Below, piece after piece: positions 1 to 11,667 of a stretch of DNA of 16,402 nucleotides. The DNA comes from Phoronis ovalis (lineage: Eukaryota > Phoronida > Phoronidae). The notes under the pieces are model-generated. The model did no database searches and was not told the origin of the DNA. It saw only the letters and a program-made list of their open reading frames with translations. Positions within the stretch are counted from its first letter, which is position 1. The number at the start of each line of letters is the position of its first letter. Where the stretch lies: assembly GCA_028565635.1 (NCBI GenBank), contig JAOXYB010078388.1:1-16402 (forward strand). Reading direction: 5' to 3'. A program made the position numbers and the translations under genes.

Positions 1-124
1 CACTTCAAACATGATTACTATGAAATATATTCTTTATAATCATGGAACGATGCAAACAGCAATCAAGTCTTCTTCACATCATAAATGTGGATGGATTTTT
101 TGTGGCAACTTGTATGTTTCGACA

Positions 125-147
125 TAAAGTAAATACTCTTTACTTTA
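125..147. repeat. Short perfect inverted repeat (hairpin)
   Basis: Two perfectly complementary 9-base arms (taaagtaaa at 125-133 and tttacttta at 139-147) flank a 5-base loop. In such AT-rich DNA an arm of this length can arise by chance, so I attach no function to it. Confidence 0.5.
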
Positions 148-1006
148 GGTAAATGTTACATAGAACAACCATGAAAAAATAAGTGCAGTTTTTTAGCACC
201 TTGTGACATACACATAAAATCTTGAATTCCCAGGGTTTTTTATTCACCATAAAAGTATTCCAGCTTCTTAAACAATGCAATGACTCATGTACATGTCTTT
301 GATCCCAGTGCTGTAGTTTATTCTACCAAATTTAATTAGGAACAAATTGTATTGATGAACATACTGCAGTTCACTCATCCATTTGTCTAACAAGGGAAAA
401 TTTTCATTAATTCATCTCTAAAGACAATAAAACAAAATGTTCCCTACAATTTATTCCCACAGCATTATGTAATGAAATAGAAAACTACAAAAACAAAAGA
501 CAAGTTCTAATTAGTCCATATGGCATTAGTTTATTTCCTAAAGCATTTTTCTTACTAAAAATCACAAGATCTTGTTTTCGCAGTTTAATTATTATGCAAT
601 TCTGTAGCTTCAGGGAGTATTTTAATTTGTAGCCGAAATATTTCTAAAGTTCAATGTTTCAAATATCGCATTTATGAACATGTCCAAGTAATTTTCTGCA
701 TGATATTAAACTTTAACTTAGAAGGATGAAAATGTAAGTGCAACTCCTTCCTAAAAATTTTGCAGTTTCTATTTGGCATTTGTTTCAGAGGGTGAAACAC
801 TTAAAATATGCAAAAAAAAAAACAATAATGACACATCAAAGATAAAACATCTGTAATTATTTTATAGGACAATCCCCAAAAAAGGAAACATGCAAAGCAA
901 CAAAGTTCTGCCTTAAATACATTTTGATTATTGTGGCATAAGAATACTAATTAGTGGCAATGAACACCAAGAGAAGCTAGGAGTGTAGGATGGTTTGTCC
1001 ACCAAA

Positions 1007-1051
1007 AATGTGAGAGTATAGTACATCTTTGAAAACCGTATTTCATATTCA
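1007..1051 (+). repeat. 45-bp direct repeat, copy 1
   Basis: This segment is identical base for base to 1616-1660, 609 bp downstream in the same orientation. Identity stops abruptly at both ends: the preceding base is a here and g in copy 2, and the following base is t here and a in copy 2. It begins aatgtgagag and ends ttcatattca. It is not a simple-sequence repeat, so the match is not chance. It may be a local duplication or a fragment of a dispersed repeat family. Confidence 0.9.
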
Positions 1052-1615
1052 TGACAAAAGTAAGTAATATGTTAGTGTAAGATGTTAAATGTGCTGACCA
1101 ATACCAAAATCACTTGGAGGCAAGCAAAGCAACAGCTATTGAAACTCAAACTAGACCAAGCAGAGTAGGTAAGTTAAAATGCATGTGGCCTAGCAAGAGT
1201 TTTTTGAAACAGTAATCAGACCCAGTAATTAATCTGTATTTTTGTTCCAGTAGGTGCACTAGAATTTTCTTGGTTATATTTTGGGGTGGGGATGTTTTTA
1301 ATGTTCAAAATACTGCCATTTTCAATTTTATGAGATGTTGCACACTATTTTCTGTGAAAAGTGGACACAAAATATATATCTTTCTGAAGAACTATTCCCA
1401 AAATACACCATAGGGGCATAAAAGGTGTCCCAAAATGAACCAAAATTTGTCAAAAAAAGGAACCCCGAGCAGGTGGTACATTCTCGTCAACTCCTTTTCT
1501 TAAGATCCCCCGGGTAGAGAGAGATGCAAGTTGTAAAAAATCACTAGCTGTAATTTAGTGAGAACATAGCTTTATAAATGTGTTGTTTAGTTGATCTTAG
1601 AACATTTTTGAGAGG

Positions 1616-1660
1616 AATGTGAGAGTATAGTACATCTTTGAAAACCGTATTTCATATTCA
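1616..1660 (+). repeat. 45-bp direct repeat, copy 2
   Basis: This is the exact second copy of 1007-1051. The 564 bp between the copies contain no coding frame that I can support. They include a short, comparatively GC-rich patch around 1460-1520 (for example cccccgggtag) that differs from its surroundings. Whether the pair bounds a non-autonomous element cannot be decided from one locus. Confidence 0.9.
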
Positions 1661-3205
1661 AGTATGTGAAATGTTTCTTTTAGCAGTCAAATAGAAAAGC
1701 TAGAATTTTCAAAGTTCCCTTGATAGCACATAATTATAGTAATAAATGCATTTTCATAGGCTCTTATATTTTATTTCAAATGACTATACTTGGCGTATGC
1801 GGTATCTTGTGACGCAGGTACAATTTGTCATTATTTCTACATATAACCACCCAAATATGATTGTTTTTCTTTCAAAATATATAACCTCTAGACATTTTGT
1901 AAAGTGAGAAATACAAATTAAGCTCATAAAAAGGTTTTTTGGCTCATGTTAAATATGCTTCCATAATTTCCAATAGCTCAATAGGGTAAGAGGTAATTGA
2001 TCATATTAGTTTTACTTTTGCCAGTTACTTTGTGAATGGGACTTGTTTAGATGCTTTATTTTTTTAATGTGGCACCCAAAGGACCAGGTTGCATCTATGT
2101 ACTATTATTAAAGTGGAATGTGTCATGTAATGAGTATGTTTCTTGTATATCTCAATATTACTAATTAAAAAACATAATTAGAACTAACTATAATATTCTA
2201 ACACAAATTTTATTTCATTTTATATATTGCTAATAGTGAGCATTGCAACAATTTCATCTGCAAAGTAGTAATACCAATTAATGCTTGATATACTCTAATA
2301 TTTTAACACACAGGCCAACTTCTTTTACAGAGCTTTTTAGTAATATTAATTGTAATTCACTATAAAGAATATATTCGGCAATAAATGAAATTCTATGCCC
2401 AATTGTTAAAAAAACTCCCATTTGCAAATATGCGCAGTTACCACAAAGACCGAAAACCTTTGGGAGCCTCATTGTCAACAGTCTTCCCTCTGAGTGTTCA
2501 ATACAAATAGTTGTGGTTTAGGTCAATGCACATTTGTGTATATTACAAGCAGACAGAACAGATCATCATCAGTGACAAAATAATACATTGTGGGACCTGA
2601 TGTGATCAGCACACTTAACAAGAAGCTGTCATCCAAAGAACATTAGAAATATTCCTTTCTGTTCTTTGAATTTTTTGTAAAGTTACAGCTGATTTGACGC
2701 AATCCATTATGGATCCAGGAAACTTTGTACACAGGTATGAGCACGGGTTTTCGTGACCATTTTATATAGTAACTTGCTTAACAGCTTTTTATATTAGATT
2801 TCCTGTATATTAGAAAGCATGAGATATAAAAATAAAATATACACATAAACAAACAATTTAATTTATCTGCATGAAATTTCAGAGCAGATTTTGAAATAAT
2901 GCAGTTATCCGTGTTACATATGACCATAAGCAAAATATAATATTGATACGTGGAACTTTAACAACAGGATTATGTGTATACATTTAAGCTTGCTTGTTTA
3001 ATTACTACAATAAAATTATGGACAATTGAAATAAAAGCGATTATTAGACCCTCACGACACTGCGGAAGCATATAACAGCCACCATTTTCTACAGTATATT
3101 GTATCATGTTGAGTATTTTTATGACAGCTAATATGATTGATAATAACAATTTAAAATTAACTTAAATCTATCATAAAGTTTAGTTTCACATATGCGTAAG
3201 AAAAA

Positions 3206-3290
3206 ACACCAGACAAATTAAACTCTCAGGAACATGTATGCTAAAACACATATATCACACCAGGTATTAAGACCATTTGTCTGGTGTGAT
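3206..3290. repeat. Inverted repeats with competing arms
   Basis: The 13-base arm acaccagacaaat (3206-3218) is the exact reverse complement of atttgtctggtgt (3275-3287). A second 10-base segment, atcacaccag (3254-3263), is the exact reverse complement of ctggtgtgat (3281-3290). Both therefore pair with the same 3' arm, giving two mutually exclusive hairpins. This could be the remnant of a small inverted-repeat element. No function is implied. Confidence 0.7.
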
Positions 3291-4770
3291 TGATAAAGCT
3301 GAGTTACTATGAGGTGAAAAAACATTTGTGAGCTTTCTCAAATACAATGTATCATTAAAACGTGGTATGCAGACATAAATGATAAAAAAGACAATTAAAT
3401 ATAAAACATGTTGCCAGTTGTCCATGGAATAAGTGATTTGTCCATAATTAAAAAGTTTTGATTTTCCTTATAAAAACAAAAAATGTCTGAATGCCTTGAT
3501 AATTAATGCGCTGCTAGGAATGTGGTATTCTTTGCAATATAACTAAAATATACAGGAAATTTTGAATTCCAAGATAGCCCACTTTTTTGTAAATTAAGAG
3601 GAACTTCCTTCTAATTATGCAGCTGCATGTCCATTCAAAAATACATAAACTATGCCAACAATGTCTGCATCACATTACCTATAAATATCAGCAAACAGTA
3701 GACCACTATGCAAAAATAAATTAGTGTTTGATTAAATATAAAAAGTAAGTTAATATCAACACACCTCCTTGTGTTGCAATTATTAAGCAAGTTATTTTAT
3801 CAATGCATCAATAAAACAAAATAATTGAAGATAATTTTACAATGTATAGTTTCTTACACATAGCAAAAATGCTCAAAAATTTTGAAATCATTAATATTGT
3901 GTCTATATATTTAATCAATAGCAACATTACATCACTTGGATGTGTTTACTTATATTTAAAAAAAATAACTAGTCATATAATAAATATGTTCTCTACCTAG
4001 ATGTTATGGATATACGATTTGCTTCAAAACAAAACCACATCAACTCTAAAGGGAATCCTTTGAGGGAAATTACCAAAATAAACTTTCACTGTATTACTTC
4101 CTAAGACAAATATTTAACACATCAAAACACATGTAGAAATACCAGTAATTTTAATTGAGGAAATTTTTAATTAGGTTGGCATTTGGATGATTTCATTGTT
4201 TGAATTATGTTGGGGAAAGAAAGTAAAATGACACAGGTCTTAATGACTTTTTAATTGTTTGTCAACTTCATCACAACCAAATCTACCACAACAAGATACT
4301 TTTAGTTTTCTTTTCATATTTATTCTTTATTTGGTATGTTTAGCTAAAATATGTTGTATTTACAGTGACTCAGAGGGGTTTTTGTTCATCTACTTTGATG
4401 TGTACATGTGTTATTAGAGTCATCTAGTTTATGATGTATTGTGAAAGTCTTAAAATAATGTTACATTTCTGTTTTTTGTTTTGAAACTCATCTGCTTTTG
4501 GCATACAGAAACTACATGTTATTGCAAACCACACAACCTGCATATTAGCTTCAGAGCCCATGTATCAGGGGTTTTTGCCTAAAATGTGTTTAAACTGTTT
4601 GCAAATCACACAATTTTAATTAAGAAATTCTATTTTAGATTTTGTAAGTGATTGTGATAAAATAGTGAAAAACTGGATATTCAAAGATAATTGAGATTTT
4701 AAAAAGTTTATAGACACAAGAAACACAATTTTTTTACTTTTGTATTACGACATTACATCTATACAGAGGA

Positions 4771-4800
4771 ATATATTTCTATATATTTTTATATATTGTA
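4771..4800. repeat. AT-rich 10-bp tandem array, three units
   Basis: Three consecutive 10-base units all begin atatatt (4771-4780, 4781-4790, 4791-4800) and differ only in their last three bases. This is a short low-complexity array typical of AT-rich intergenic DNA. Confidence 0.6.
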
Positions 4801-5600
4801 CAGTAATATTATTCTTTTGATTTAACCATGTCTCATAAAATGCCTGGACCACATCATTAGATATTACTACCAATTTTCCTTGGCAGTTAAATGTAAACAT
4901 AGCTAATCAAATCATTGTCTTTTGTGTCCATATACATCATTTCTCAATTTACCCTGCATTTAATTTCAAAGTGGTTGCAAAGCACTACATATCTAAAATT
5001 ACTGTGGGCAGAATTGGTAAGTTTAGACATCTTGTGGCAATTTTTTGATGGATATTATTTACTTTCTAAGCATTAGTATGTTCAAGAAACACTATCAGAT
5101 TAAACCAGAAAATATATTTGTTTAAGGATCAATATGTCTAAATAGAGAAAAAAGCTCCAAGCAATTCTCTATTATTCTTAAATTACCAGAAAGTATTCCA
5201 TATGCTACTGTACATCAGAACTATAATATTATCGCAAACAGAATGTAAGCTTTACTTCACTTACAGTATATAATAAAGCAATGTTTAGTGCATTATATTA
5301 TAGATTTACATAGTAGATCATTTTCACTGACAATTTCAATTTAACAGAGGCAGATCCACAACTCTTGCAGGTGTGAATCTTTAAATTCTTTTCAGTATTC
5401 AATCCCATTCAATCTATATCCAAGTTTTCACTGTTTATGTTGCTATCAACTTCTAGACCCAGCATTGACCAATAAGCACTTTTGAGATATACCATATTTA
5501 TACTTTGATGAAATAGGTGAAATGAATTGTTATTGTGAAATTATTTTTCAGACACTATAACCCCGGATTCCCTGCGTTCTAAAATACATACTACACCAAT

Positions 5601-5900
5601 CCTTTTAGTACTCACCTAATCTGTATAATTATGCCAAAATCTAATTATGCATAATTTGAATCTAATAAAAGCTGACATAATGCAACTATTACATGCTTCT
5701 ACTATATTTGATAAATTGTGCAAGAAGCTGTTTTGCCCATTGGTGTATATCAATTTTAGAACTGGGTGGCATAGGCGTTTTAAACACTCTGAAAATGTGT
5801 ATTGTGAGGTTTGCATCCGGGGGGGGGGGGGGGGGGGAGGGGGGCAGGGTGAGAAAATGGTGACAAGCATGCCCCTTGATAATTAAGCACAATGGCTATA
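5601..5900. other. Non-coding stretch holding a poly-G tract
   Basis: Short open frames run through here on both strands, but they pass through the homopolymer and translate it as poly-Gly or poly-Pro. I treat them as artefacts. No domain is recognisable. The segment just before the G-run is slightly less AT-rich than its surroundings and may belong to a degenerate repeat, which I cannot identify. Confidence 0.5.
5819..5849 (+). repeat. Poly-G tract
   Basis: Nineteen consecutive G residues (5819-5837) are followed by A, six G, CA and three G. In a window that is mostly A and T this is a striking strand-asymmetric run. On the plus strand it has enough G-tracts to form an intramolecular G-quadruplex. 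The exact run length is uncertain, because homopolymers are prone to assembly error and real length polymorphism. Confidence 0.9.
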
Positions 5901-8900
5901 AATATAGCCTTGTAAGTAAATTTGATATTTGGCAACCTGTCATAAGCATATTTGATGTTCAGTATCTATCATAAGCCGTAAAGAGCTACAAGCACTGGGG
6001 CTAAGATATATACCTCACTTTGAGCAATGACCCTGGATAACCATACCCCATTATGACCATTAGATAACAGTTCCTCCTCCCACACCAGATTAAACTGATA
6101 TATACATATTATCTTAAACTGTAGAAAGTATGGAGGAACCTGACATAAAAAAATAAGATCAGAATTTGCTTTAATCACAAGAAGCAACTTCCATAGTACA
6201 AAATTTATATTACGCAGGTACCATTATAAATGAGAACAACTATTATAAATCTGTCCAAATACGAAAAATAACAAAAAGATTAATCTTAAAAAAAACCCAT
6301 AGTGACTAGCTATTCCTGTTTTTGTATTGAATATCTCAAATTAGAAATCCAAATCCCAAATAATAATACAAAATTATCATTTTGATTACAGAGGGATTAT
6401 TCTAATGCAGTGAAAATACATGATTGCATGTTAACATCTGTTTGATAATTAGATTTCCATTAATATGTGACTAGACTCTTGAAATTTAATGAACCCTAGA
6501 GGGTTTATGCCTGGGGGGCACATAATTTTGAAACATCCACAGACAACTTAAGATGGGTAAAATAATGATAATATACTATAGCAAAATGGTGCATGTCGTG
6601 GCTGTTATCATTTTCCAGTAGGATAGTCTTTTAAGCCAAATGTTCAGTCAAGACATTTTGATACTCCCTGCCATTGAAACTAAATATAGTGAACACAAAA
6701 ACAGTTTGGTACTTTTTCTAAAAGGCAAAGCACGCACCCATCAGCAGCCTAACAATTGTTTTGAATGTCTATTATCTGTGAAATTTCACAAATGTGTTAC
6801 ATACATCATAACGAGTGTCACCTACTAACAGTTGCAATTTTCATAATATACAAAACATTCATATTTTCATTTGTGTTTCAATAGAAAATATTTTTAGATC
6901 ATTTAATAATTATTTGAAAATATATCAAAAGCGTTATTTATTTTACTTTAACTTTATATCTAAAGGAGACAATAAAATCTTAACAATAAGACGTCAGATT
7001 ATAATAATTGAATCATCTACATGTACTTAGCTATTACATCCCTCCATAGATTAATAATTCAATAAGAAGCTGTGGCTATATGAATTGTATAGATTAAGAG
7101 GCTATTGCTAAGAAGATTCTAATAAATATTCAGATCACACAATGTCTGTCTTGGTGAATTTTAACTCTGGGTGGTGTATACTCCTACGATCACCACAGCA
7201 AACTAATTGAATAATACCACTAAGGTGAATTCTCATATTGAGTATTTTTTCAAGTAGTATTGTCCGCTGCGTGGTTGATACTAGTTGTGACATTTCACCG
7301 GGGGCAAAAGAAAAGTCATCCTTTTGAATTTTAATTGTTTATTTTCTACTTGTTGTTGTATACCATCAGGTACAAATGGTTAAAAACAAATTAATAACAT
7401 GATGCTTGTCAATATTATTGGGAGGGTTTGATGTTAGATTCTAGTTACACAGGATCTGTTGTGGTTGCTTTCCGTGCTGGCAACATTAAAAGTCAGAACT
7501 TCATGTAAAACATAACAATAAATATATTGCTAGCAAATAAAGTTTACAATACCTGTGAAAAGTTAATGATTAAAAAACCAGTAACTTGCATTCAATGTAT
7601 AAATAATTTTATTGGGTCAGTACTCACCAACTTTAGTTATAACAAGATGTTTTTATTTTTCCTAGGTGTCCATGCATAGCATTTCATTTTACGGTGAATA
7701 ACTATGCAGCTATAAATATTATAATGATGTATTCAGACATTGGGAAAACAGGTGAATGAGACAAATATGCTACACCTGACATTAAGTATACTTTCTGCAA
7801 GACATGGCTTGAATGTGCCTGAATGGGATAAAATCACATGCTCCAAAATAAAGAACTCATCCCTTGTAAAATAACAATATCCAATGCATAAATCTCAAAT
7901 TTATACTCCTTGATGCTTATTACATTCTGAGAAAAAAAAACTTAAAACAAACAAGGATAAATCCATGGGTCTTTTAAAACTAATTACTTAAAAAACCAGA
8001 TGAGAAATTAATTTTTTCAGTACAAGCAATGGGTTAATGCTAGAAATACCAAACATGAAAAATGAAGGAATTTGTAATATCCAGCTAAAATATGCACGAC
8101 AGTACTAAAAAACCAAAATCTATTTTAAGATTCTCGCTTCCACTCACACCAAAGAAAATAACCGTTAAGGTAAAAACTTCAAGGTGTGTTTGTCTGAGTA
8201 GGAGGTGACACTTACATATCCATTATGTCAAGAAGTCAAACAGAACAATGTTAGTGTACCTTGTATGTCATAAATTTGGACTAAAATATCCAGTGTACCC
8301 AAGGTATGTTATGTTACCTGATTGGTGTAGTGAGTGTAAACGTCAGATAAGGACCACAACTTTTATTTACAGTTAGATAGTTTATCAATGAATAACCAAG
8401 ATTATGAGGCTCCTAATATCATAAATTATAATGCAATAAATTCTAAAATTTAAAAATCTATTTCTTTAAACACTTTGAAGAAATCTTTGCAAAAGACATA
8501 GAATTACCATTTTGAGCAATTAAACTGTCATAATAGCATCTTCTATTGTTTTCATTTAAGGCCACAAAAAGATGAATTTCACCTTTCATCTGTACGAAAT
8601 TTTAGCAAATTTTATTTTTTTTATAAATATAGACACAAAAGTTGTTGAATCATACTAGATAAGACATGCCAGTAGCAAGGACATGCGAGGACATATCAAA
8701 GCTCCGAAATAATTTCACTGATCAGGATGCACATTCTTAGATTAAACAGCCATACAAATTACAGGTATGTTTAAGCACCGTTGTTGAAGAAGTGTCAATC
8801 ATAATATGATCAATTTCTGTCGTAAATTTGTGACTGAGGATAAAAATTGGTTTATACGTAAAGTTTTATAACCGCAAAAGTATATTACATGATAGCCAAA

Positions 8901-11667
8901 AATAGGAATGATTATATGACTGTATACTTTTAGGGTGTCATCGGCAATAAAATTGAAAACGCTTGAGAAGTAGCCACTTAATTACTACAGGTAATGTTAT
9001 TCAAAAATTATAGATTTTATGTCATTTTATGGTAGCATGTGTTAAGAGTGTATTAAGTATGTCAGCATATTTATTTTAACTATATCATTATACATTATTA
9101 CACTAATAAATGATATGGAACAGTCACTCTCTAATAGGTACAGATAATAAATGTAATCTAAAAATGACAAGGTTTCAATAAAATAGAGAGGAAACACTTA
9201 AATTCTAAGAATGTCTGCAAAAAAGGAAGCTATTCAACCAAGTATAATTTCCAACACATTAATTCATACAAATTGTGACCTTATAATAAAATTCAATATG
9301 TCACCTAGTACAAAAACCAGGGTTTTGTTCAAAGAATTAAATCAGGCGTGATCTTATCAAGTACTTTGATTATCAGTAAATTCAACATGGCATACAAACT
9401 GATGTGAGCAGGTATTTTTTTAATCGTCTTCAGATATTTTCATAGCAGAAAACAATGCGTGTTTTAAAGTAGATGGCTTACAATTAATACAGAGTATGTA
9501 AAATGCTTGATGATCATCATGTTGAATTAGGAATGCAGAAGAAGTGGTCTTCATAATAGTACAGGAGAAAAATTAAAAATCACAATATACCAATCCTAAT
9601 CTGTACCTATAAACTTTACTAAAAAGTAACAAATTTTCAAACTAACTTTCTTTTTAATTTTAAAAATTATACTTAGGTATACACTACAACTGCATCATTT
9701 ATGTGTAGCATTGCAATTTGTATGATACTTTGGATTCTCAGGGTGATAATGATATAAATATTTTATCAGATGGATTTCTATACATTGTCAGTATACAATA
9801 AGTATATGATAACTTATGCGAAACATACTTTATATAAGTCAAGATCACACAGACATACTTAAACTAGGATGTACTAGTGCAGAAGCATATAAGAAATCAG
9901 GTAACTTCAGGTTAATTCAGACTGAAAAAGTGATGTAAAATTAGTCATACTAAGTGGGTAATTTATATTAGATTAATAACACAAAACAAAGTACATGCAT
10001 ATTAATAACCACTGATGAACTTTGAATGCACATGTATGCAAACAAGGGTCATGACAATTGTTATGCTTTATATATTACAAGTTAATTATTTGAAAATAAA
10101 TTACTTTTTTCCTATGAATATTTTTTCAGAACTAGGTTAATTTGATTTGTACTGAATGATCAATGCACAGAAAAATACAGGGTTACAGATACATGAAAGG
10201 GTTTATTATTTGAGTATAGCTTATTTTAATGATAATACTGGCTTTCAAGCACTCCAGATGAGCCATCAAAGAAATTTGTAATATTAAACTAGGATAGACT
10301 TAGGATACTTACAAATCAGGGAATATATTGTAGATAATTTAAAGTGAGGTGCAGCATGTAGTCGAGGATATTTCCCCAAACTTAGTCCCAGATTGGTGCT
10401 GCTCTCCTTACTTTTATATTATAAATTTAATGACAAGTGTCTTGGGGAATTGTCATAGACACGTACAGAATCGTTCTAATGACAGACTTTGTCAAGTTAT
10501 GTCACCAATCTTACAGTCAGATGACTCCCCGTACCAGTTGATGATCAAACTCTAGTAATGGCTGATATTTTGTGCGAACCTAACAACCGACATAGAATCA
10601 GGTAGACTGAACTCAGTCCCTTTTGGGTAAAAGTTTAACTTTTGTCTTTACTCAGTATCAAATCCTTATCCAAAAACACAACTGCATATATTCACTAAAA
10701 TGAGTATCGACACTTTTTAGGGAATTTAATGATTTTTTTTTCTGCTCACACCCAGAGCTTAATATAGAAAGATATTACAATAATAACAAGCAGGAAACAA
10801 TCTAACCACAGACTAGGAATCAGGTGAGAAATGTCTGGTGACAGGAGTGAATAAGTTTTGTACTTTACATGGTTCATGGGATGGAATTTTTTTGTAAAAA
10901 TGTGGATCATTTACAAATCACTTATCTTTTTCAAATACATCATAACTACAAAGCATAGTGTCATATTACAACACCCTGATCTCTAGCTTGATCACACCTC
11001 AATGAAAATGTTGAAGTGATAGTTTGCTGTGGGACACATACACACTGAGATAGAAAAAAGGTAATGTAGAATGGTAAATCATGTATATAAATTTGTATGT
11101 CATATGCACGTAAACATTTGCTCTTGAATAACAGTGTGATTTTCTAACAAACGCACTGGTGTGTTGAGTGGATGAGGTGTTATTGATTATAGTGGACACA
11201 TTCACTCAATTTGCAGTTGTTTTATTTTTATAATAGAAATAAGAATTACAGTATTTATGCAAGCTTTTTCAATATTCTAAATTTTGGTTACAACATTTAA
11301 CCTTTAAAAAGCAAGTTTTAATTATGGTACACTGTAGAAAATTTTATCATAATGACATAAAAGCAATGTAATGTTTGAAAGTGTTATAAACAACCCCAGG
11401 GGAAATTTATAAAAGATATAATCTTATTAGAAGTATATTCACAGGAAGAAAAATACAAGTAGGAGACAGTAATAACAAAGATCGGTGACACTGAGAATTC
11501 CACTTAATTTTAAGGAAGTTAAATGTAAAAGTAGAAAATTGTAAATGGGTTTCAGGGATATCACTTGTATTCAGAGAAGGAATTCATTAAAAAAAATTAA
11601 TGCTTTCATACCCTATATTGCAGCTGCACTACACCTTATCCACAGTTAATTTCCTTTTCTTTTGCAG
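5901..11667. other. Gene-free sequence upstream of the LRR-Ig gene
   Basis: I can support no coding exon here. Open frames such as 6640-6828, 6815-7030 and 10349-10555 on the plus strand and 5969-6187 and 10999-11205 on the minus strand are short, have no recognisable domain, and have the composition of AT-rich noise. A splice acceptor at 11667 lies immediately before the start codon of the downstream gene. At least one 5' untranslated exon and the promoter should therefore lie upstream, probably within this stretch or beyond the window. I cannot locate the promoter, transcription start or first exon. Confidence 0.5.
11651..11667 (+). promoter_or_regulatory. 3' splice site two bases before the start codon
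   Basis: A pyrimidine-rich tract (ttccttttcttttgcag) ends in AG at 11666-11667. The next bases are g and then ATG at 11669. This is a strong acceptor of the same type as those before the second and third coding exons. It implies an intron in the 5' UTR, with the coding sequence starting one base into the exon. It also argues against the upstream in-frame ATG at 11600, which lies in what would be intron. Confidence 0.75.

Larger units (their letters stand above)
1..5600. other. Gene-free AT-rich sequence, 5' part of window
   Basis: I see no coding sequence here on either strand. The only open frame of note is 66 codons on the minus strand (2278-2478). It has low-complexity AT-driven composition, no recognisable domain and no convincing splice sites. 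The stretch carries a 45-bp direct repeat, two hairpin-forming inverted repeats and a short AT-rich tandem array, listed separately. I found no tRNA or rRNA signature and no recognisable transposase or reverse transcriptase. Isolated untranslated exons or regulatory elements could be present and would not be visible to me. Confidence 0.6.

Noticed and set aside
5600-5620. Minus-strand donor-like sequence (TTAG followed by GTGAGTAC)
   Set aside because: The only frame entering it passes through the poly-C strand of the homopolymer tract. There is no supported exon on that strand.
5616-5892. Short proteins with poly-Gly or poly-Pro tracts on both strands
   Set aside because: The tracts are translations of the poly-G homopolymer, and the flanking residues show no domain or coding bias.
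6492-6505. Palindrome aaccct-ag-agggtt
   Set aside because: Six-base arms are too short to distinguish from chance, and it is not a telomeric array.
10349-10555. 68-codon plus-strand frame as a possible small gene
   Set aside because: It has no recognisable domain, no signal peptide and no supported splice partner. Its length is expected by chance in a window of this size.
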